A DNA stretch of 64,000 nt from assembly GCA_016708875.1 (NCBI GenBank), contig JADJFA010000014.1, positions 62,001-126,000 of the forward strand, in the 5' to 3' direction. Of this stretch, positions 59,786-64,000 are shown piece after piece. Numbering within the stretch: position 1 is the stretch's first letter; each line of letters opens with the position of its first letter. The notes beneath the pieces are model-generated. The model was not told the origin of the DNA and did not search any database. It was given only the letters and a program-made list of their open reading frames with translations. The stretch comes from Lewinellaceae bacterium (GTDB lineage: Bacteria; Bacteroidota; Bacteroidia; Chitinophagales; Saprospiraceae). Both the position numbers and the translations under genes were made by a program.

Positions 59786-62365
59786 ATGAAAAAACAATTC
59801 CCTTTCCTCCCCATTCTTTTCTCGATCCTTTCTCTCCAAGTTCAGGCCCAAATCTCTGGAATCATAAATCGCTACACAGCGGTCACGGCCATTGACTCCT
59901 GCACAGGCAGGCTGGCCGTGGGCGATACCACTGGATTTCGCGTTGGAAATGCTGTGCTTTTGATCCAAATGCAGGGCGCGGAAATCATCACCAACAACAG
60001 TGCATCTTATGGAACCGTCGCCGCAATGAATGCTGCCGGGTATTACGAACGGGCGATCATTGACTCGGTTGCGGCAAATAGTGTCTTTGTAAAAAACCGA
60101 TTCGTTCATGCATACAATCCCTCCGGCAAAGTTCAGCTGGTCAATATCCCCCAATACAACAATGTCATTGTATCCGACACACTCCGACCCAAACCCTGGG
60201 ATGGCAGCACAGGAGGCGTATTGGCCCTCGAAGTTTCCAATACGCTGACCCTCAATGCGCCGATTATTGCCAGCAGCACTGGTTTCCGGGGCGGAGCAGA
60301 CTATATCGCTACCGGCAATATGTGCAACATACTCAACCCGGTTACAGGATATGTTTTTGGCCTTGGCAATTGGCGGGGCGCTTACAAAGGGGAAGGCATT
60401 GCCATTTTGCCCCCGGGACTTGAACTGGGTCGTGGCCCACAAGCCAATGGCGGCGGTGGAGGCAACGACCACAATGCAGGCGGCGGCGGCGGTGGCAACA
60501 TTACCAATGGCGGCGATGGCGGCAACAATGCTGATCCAAGCCCTACGGGTTGCAACGGATATTTCCCCGGCTTCGGAGGCTACGCGCCCAGCCCCATTGC
60601 CAACCGGTTTTTTATGGGCGGCGGTGGCGGAGCGGGTCACGCCAATAATTTGCTCAGAAGCAAGGGCGGCGCTGGCGGCGGAATCGTGCTGGTCAAAACA
60701 GGAGCAATCAATGGTCCCGCTCCGGCAATTTATGCCCAGGGAGGGGATGCAGCCAATAGTTTTGACGATGGAGCAGGTGGCGGCGGCGCGGGCGGCACCA
60801 TCCGGCTCGAGATCATCACACCCAGCCCCAATCTTGTACTCAACGCCAACGGTGGACGAGGCGGCAGCGCAGACAACAATAACGTTGACCGTTGCATGGG
60901 CCCCGGTGGCGGCGGTGCAGGCGGGCGTATCCGGACCAATGCAGTTCCTGGCATTTTCAGCGTCACGGGAGGCATTCCTGGCATCACCTACAACTCGACC
61001 GTGGGCTGCAACAACTCCAACAACAGCGCCGAAGCTGGCGCCCTGGGCGACATCCAGGCGCTTTCCACGCTTCCTCAAGGCACGATCGGAAACTTTGCCC
61101 CTGAGGTGCTGAGTTCCCCGTTATCCATTTCCGTCTGCCCTGGTGAAAGCGCAGTTTTCACCATTTCAACCAACGACGGAGATTGGGATTTCCAATGGCA
61201 ACTGAACGCCGGAGCGACCTGGCAGGACATCATAGCAGGCAGCAATTATGTTGGTTTTCAATCCGATAGCCTGATTGTACAAAACGCCAGCGTGGCGTAC
61301 GATGGACTGCTGTATCGGTGCAGGGTCATTCGAGCAGGGTGTTCTGAAACCATTTCGGGCACGGCTGAATTGAATATTTCACCACTACCAACGGCAGGCT
61401 TTACAGTGGCACTGAACGGAGCGACCGCCACGTTCAGCAACCTTTCCACAAATGCCAGCTCATTTTTATGGACTTTTGGTGATGGCGCAACTTCGACCCT
61501 AGCACACCCGGTGCATACCTATATCACCGAAGGAAATTTCACGGTAACCCTGAGTGCATGGAACCAATGCGACACGGTGGTGTGGCAACAGATGGTCAGC
61601 ATATTCCTGCCGCCGACGGCGGGATTTTCGGTGCCCGCCACCATTTTCGGCTGTGGCACCGCACAGGTGAATTTCCAGAATCAATCTTCGGCCAACGTTG
61701 GTTCCTTTGCCTGGTCTTTCCCCGGTGGCACCCCGGGCAGTTCAACTTTGCAAAATCCGAGCGTTTCCTACTCCGTTTCAGGGGTTTACACTGCGCAGCT
61801 CATTGTATCGAATACAGTAGGCAAAGACACATTAGAAAAAACCTTCGAGGTTGAAATCTTTGATTTGCCCGAAGCCGATTTTAGTTGGCAAACCCTTGCA
61901 GCTGGGCTGGTGCAGTTCACCAATTTGAGCCAAAACGGCGAGACGTACACCTGGGATTTTGGGGATGGCAGCCCACAGCAAATTGGCTTCAACATTGAAC
62001 ACGACTATGCCGCAAGCGGAACTTACGTTGTGACACTCATTGTGAGCAGTCCCTGCGGAGTATCTCTAATACAACAAGATGTGGTGGTGCAAGTGGTCGG
62101 CACAAGTGAAGTGCAACGACTTAGAGCCCTTAACCTTTTCCCCAATCCTGCCAGCAGTTGGTTAATGCTCGATTGGAGCGAAACATCATCACAACCCATT
62201 GAAATACAAATGTTTGACGCTTCTGGGAAATTGGTCTTTTTAACAAAAAATCCTATCGGCCAAACTCTGAAAGTATCGTTAAATGAACTTTCGGCGGGTC
62301 TTTTCCAAATACTGGTTGCGTTTGAAGGTGGTACAGTTTCGCGGGCGGTGGTAAAAGCAAAGTAG
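59786..62365 (+). CDS. Secreted Gly-rich protein with three PKD domains and T9SS sorting domain
   Basis: 859 residues from the ATG at 59786 (MKKQFPFLPILFSILSLQVQAQ, a good signal peptide; the longer start is rejected). Residues ~30-380 contain a long beta-rich region with a Gly-rich part (GGGGGNDHNAGGGGGG, GGAGGGIVLV, GGGGAGGTIRLEI). A domain at ~430-535 (SVCPGESAVFTISTNDGDWDFQWQLN) is Ig-like. Three PKD domains follow (FTVALNGATATFSN..WTFGDGATSTLAHPVHTY; PTAGFSVPATIFGCG..SGVYTAQL; EADFSWQTLAAG..YTWDFGDGSPQQIGFNIEHDY) and a T9SS C-terminal domain (LNLFPNPASSWLMLDWS). It is probably a surface adhesin or matrix protein. Base composition is high in G and C in the Gly-rich stretch. Confidence 0.85.
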   Translation: MKKQFPFLPILFSILSLQVQAQISGIINRYTAVTAIDSCTGRLAVGDTTGFRVGNAVLLIQMQGAEIITNNSASYGTVAAMNAAGYYERAIIDSVAANSVFVKNRFVHAYNPSGKVQLVNIPQYNNVIVSDTLRPKPWDGSTGGVLALEVSNTLTLNAPIIASSTGFRGGADYIATGNMCNILNPVTGYVFGLGNWRGAYKGEGIAILPPGLELGRGPQANGGGGGNDHNAGGGGGGNITNGGDGGNNADPSPTGCNGYFPGFGGYAPSPIANRFFMGGGGGAGHANNLLRSKGGAGGGIVLVKTGAINGPAPAIYAQGGDAANSFDDGAGGGGAGGTIRLEIITPSPNLVLNANGGRGGSADNNNVDRCMGPGGGGAGGRIRTNAVPGIFSVTGGIPGITYNSTVGCNNSNNSAEAGALGDIQALSTLPQGTIGNFAPEVLSSPLSISVCPGESAVFTISTNDGDWDFQWQLNAGATWQDIIAGSNYVGFQSDSLIVQNASVAYDGLLYRCRVIRAGCSETISGTAELNISPLPTAGFTVALNGATATFSNLSTNASSFLWTFGDGATSTLAHPVHTYITEGNFTVTLSAWNQCDTVVWQQMVSIFLPPTAGFSVPATIFGCGTAQVNFQNQSSANVGSFAWSFPGGTPGSSTLQNPSVSYSVSGVYTAQLIVSNTVGKDTLEKTFEVEIFDLPEADFSWQTLAAGLVQFTNLSQNGETYTWDFGDGSPQQIGFNIEHDYAASGTYVVTLIVSSPCGVSLIQQDVVVQVVGTSEVQRLRALNLFPNPASSWLMLDWSETSSQPIEIQMFDASGKLVFLTKNPIGQTLKVSLNELSAGLFQILVAFEGGTVSRAVVKAK

Positions 62366-62392
62366 CATTCTCCTCAATTTCCGGGCCTCCCC

Positions 62393-62424
62393 CAAAGGGT
62401 GATTATTAACTTCACCCTTTCCGG
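62393..62424 (+). terminator. Hairpin after the PKD gene
   Basis: AAAGGGTGA pairs with TTCACCCTTT over TTATTAAC, followed by CCGGGTTATTTACCCG, a second small stem. No long T-run. Confidence 0.55.
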
Positions 62425-62489
62425 GTTATTTACCCGACTGCTTCACTGACTTTTGTAGTGTAATAATCATTTCACTAAATCCTCCCACC

Positions 62490-63377
62490 ATGAAGCAGCA
62501 ACCATTTTTTCTTTCATCCTTGTTGGTCGTTCATTCGTTCAACTTAATTGCCCAGCCCAATAAATATGAGGGCCTCTTTGGAAGGTCGAGAGACCAGACA
62601 CATGAAATCAGAAGAGAAAGCAACTACCGTGATTCACCCAATGGCGATGTCAATATCTACGCCGTAGTAGTCGGTGTGGGTGAATATACTGCCATGCCGC
62701 CGCTCCGGTATACTAGTGACGATGCCCGTCTTTTCTATACCCACCTGCAAAGCGAACAAGGCGGTGCGTTGCCAGAGAACCAAATCGTGCTCCTTTTGGA
62801 ACAAGATGCCACGCACCGCAACGTCAGCCAGGCACTGCGCCTGATGTCGCAAAGGGCCGACGCGAATGATGTGATCATATTTTACTTTAGCGGTCACGGA
62901 TTGAGCCAGTCCTTCCTGCCCATAGACTTTGATGGTTTCCGGAACCAACTCGGCCATAATGACGTGTTCCGAATCCTCCAGAAAAGTCGGGCACAGCACA
63001 AGCTCTGCATCGCCGATGCATGCCATAGCGGCGGTCTGGATTACACCGCCGATTTGGCGAGCAAGGGATATGTTTCTTCTGCTACAAGTACCATATATCA
63101 GGAATATTCCCAAGCCCATAGTGGCATCGCTTTGCTGATGTCTTCAAGCGCTGGAGAAGCCTCCCTCGAAGATCGTTCGCTCCGCCAAGGCGTATTCACC
63201 CACTTCCTGTTGCGCGGAATGAGCGGTACAGCCGACTACAACTTTGACGGCATAGTGAACATCAAAGAATTGTTCCACTACGTTTCCCACAAAGTGAAAG
63301 AGTACACGTACGGCGCGCAATCACCTTGGCTTACAGGCGATTATGACGATGATATGCCCGTGTCAATCGGGGAATAA
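62490..63377 (+). CDS. Exported caspase-like (peptidase C14, metacaspase-type) protein
   Basis: 295 residues. Signal peptide MKQQPFFLSSLLVVHSFNLIAQ, so it acts outside the cytoplasm, which is unlike most caspase-like immune proteins. The p20-like domain is complete: IYAVVVGVGEYTAMPPLRYTSDDARLF, catalytic His136 in FYFSGHG, DACHSG with catalytic Cys178 and a conserved Asp before it. In metacaspases cleavage is after Arg/Lys. The family is also called peptidase C14. It ends with a short region. The stop codon lies within the end of the convergent GSCFA gene (37-base overlap). Confidence 0.88.
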   Translation: MKQQPFFLSSLLVVHSFNLIAQPNKYEGLFGRSRDQTHEIRRESNYRDSPNGDVNIYAVVVGVGEYTAMPPLRYTSDDARLFYTHLQSEQGGALPENQIVLLLEQDATHRNVSQALRLMSQRADANDVIIFYFSGHGLSQSFLPIDFDGFRNQLGHNDVFRILQKSRAQHKLCIADACHSGGLDYTADLASKGYVSSATSTIYQEYSQAHSGIALLMSSSAGEASLEDRSLRQGVFTHFLLRGMSGTADYNFDGIVNIKELFHYVSHKVKEYTYGAQSPWLTGDYDDDMPVSIGE

Positions 63378-64000
63378 AACGCCGCTTCCTCCTTTAAAAA
63401 ATCCAGGCCCGGCATTTCCAGTTTCAATGCGGCGATGGCTTCCCGCTGCATCTGCACAAATGCACGGTGTTGGGCAGTATTGGGATGAAAGGGGCGGTGT
63501 TGGGCAGCGGCCCGGATTTTCTCAATGCGTTCGTTGAGTTTGCGGGTCTTTTCAGAGAAAAAAGTGTCGGAGAAAAATTGCCAAACATAGTCCACAGCCA
63601 CCTCCGAGGGGTGAAGCATGTCGGCGGCATAAAAGCGGTAATCGCGCAGGTCGTCTAGTAAAAGTTCGTAGGCAGGGAAGTAATGCGCGTACTCAAGTTG
63701 GGTGCAAATCTCTTCGCAGGCCAATATAAGGGCTGCTTTGCTGCGTTGGTTTTCAATCAAGCCGTTGCGGATGTGCCGAACAGGACTAACCGTCAGGATA
63801 ACATTGAAGTGTGGCACGCCTTTGAGGTGTGCCACACTTTTTATTGCCGAAACCGTTCGTTCCACAATTTCAGCAACTGATAGCCTACGTTGTTCAAAAA
63901 GTGAAGCGGGCATTTTGTGGTTGTTGGCCACCACTTTACCCGTTTCTCGCAACGTAAAAACATCCGAAGTGCCAAAGGTCAGCAGCAGGAAGTCGGTCTT
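63341..64000 (-). CDS. GSCFA-domain protein, N-terminal part missing at the window edge
   Basis: The frame is open to the right edge, so the gene begins beyond 64000. The visible part includes TDFLLLTFGTSDVFTLRETGKVVANNHKMPA at the right end, then VILTVSPVRHIRNGLIENQRSKAALILACEEI, YFPAYELLLDDLRDYRFYAADMLHPSEVAVDYVWQFFSDTFF. GSCFA belongs to the SGNH/GDSL-like hydrolase group, where conserved DxxHPS provides Asp and His. It is probably an esterase of lipids or sugars, cytoplasmic or exported. Overlaps the caspase-like gene by 37 bases. Confidence 0.85.
   Translation of the reverse strand, partial: KTDFLLLTFGTSDVFTLRETGKVVANNHKMPASLFEQRRLSVAEIVERTVSAIKSVAHLKGVPHFNVILTVSPVRHIRNGLIENQRSKAALILACEEICTQLEYAHYFPAYELLLDDLRDYRFYAADMLHPSEVAVDYVWQFFSDTFFSEKTRKLNERIEKIRAAAQHRPFHPNTAQHRAFVQMQREAIAALKLEMPGLDFLKEEAAFYSPIDTGISSS

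Noticed and set aside
59753..61078. Minus-strand frame of 441 codons opposite the Gly-rich PKD gene
   Set aside because: It is the shadow of the Gly/Ala-rich coding sequence; it lacks domains and a signal, and the plus-strand gene has a signal peptide, PKD domains and a T9SS end.
1..64000. tRNA, rRNA, tmRNA, RNase P or riboswitch genes
   Set aside because: None recognised by eye in the gaps; a covariance-model scan would be needed to exclude small RNAs.

Overview
The window is chromosomal DNA from a member of the Bacteroidota, most likely a Saprospiraceae-like lineage (inference). The evidence is: C-terminal type IX secretion (T9SS) sorting domains on several secreted proteins, a PorP/SprF-family protein next to a PorE-like OmpA protein, matches to the Bacteroidota promoter -7 element TAnnTTTG, zinc-free ribosomal S14 and L36, and a PorT-type barrel.

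Layout. 1-15.5 kb: end of an outer-membrane barrel gene, a vanadium-haloperoxidase/PAP2 protein, a GT-C-like membrane protein, a secreted T9SS protein followed directly by a 1015-residue TIR-like protein, a GT2 (Dpm1-type) transferase, an HD-domain protein with a Pycsar-effector-type (PycTM) membrane tail, parA and parB with large hairpins, and an orphan lantibiotic-dehydratase-like gene divergent from a small barrel gene. 15.5-20.2 kb: LysM protein, surE, a small membrane protein, and a cytoplasmic trypsin-like protease with a zinc ribbon. 20.2-37.3 kb: the complete S10-spc-alpha ribosomal operon on the minus strand, rpsJ to rplQ, with secY, map, infA and rpoA, and with a recognisable promoter in front of rpsJ. 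37.3-47.3 kb: T9SS protein, Lrp/AsnC regulator, OmpA-like and coiled-coil/helix-hairpin-helix pair, a conserved unknown protein, PorE-like and PorP-like proteins, and release factor 3. 47.6-64 kb: a 14-module cysteine-rich secreted protein, an insertion sequence with nested inverted repeats, a 1526-residue exported protein, a transglutaminase-like protein, a Gly-rich PKD protein, a caspase-like protein and part of a GSCFA protein.

Two cross-cutting features stand out. First, many intergenic gaps hold 60-170 bp runs of a short word (for example ATTGGTG, GATATTG, CTTGAAA, GGCAGTAGCAG, TCCAATGTCC), most of them followed by the same words inverted. The words differ between loci but the architecture is the same; such runs even lie inside the ribosomal operon and in the leader of the release factor 3 gene. 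I know of no named element that fits. Second, at least seven single- or double-base indels break reading frames, including in the essential genes rpsC, rplC and rplW, which points to sequence or assembly error more than to biology; the affected genes are annotated as whole genes here.

The candidates for new immune or signalling biology are the TIR-like protein, the HD-PycTM protein, the trypsin/zinc-ribbon protein and the caspase-like protein. They are not in one operon, so no single multi-gene system can be claimed from this window.
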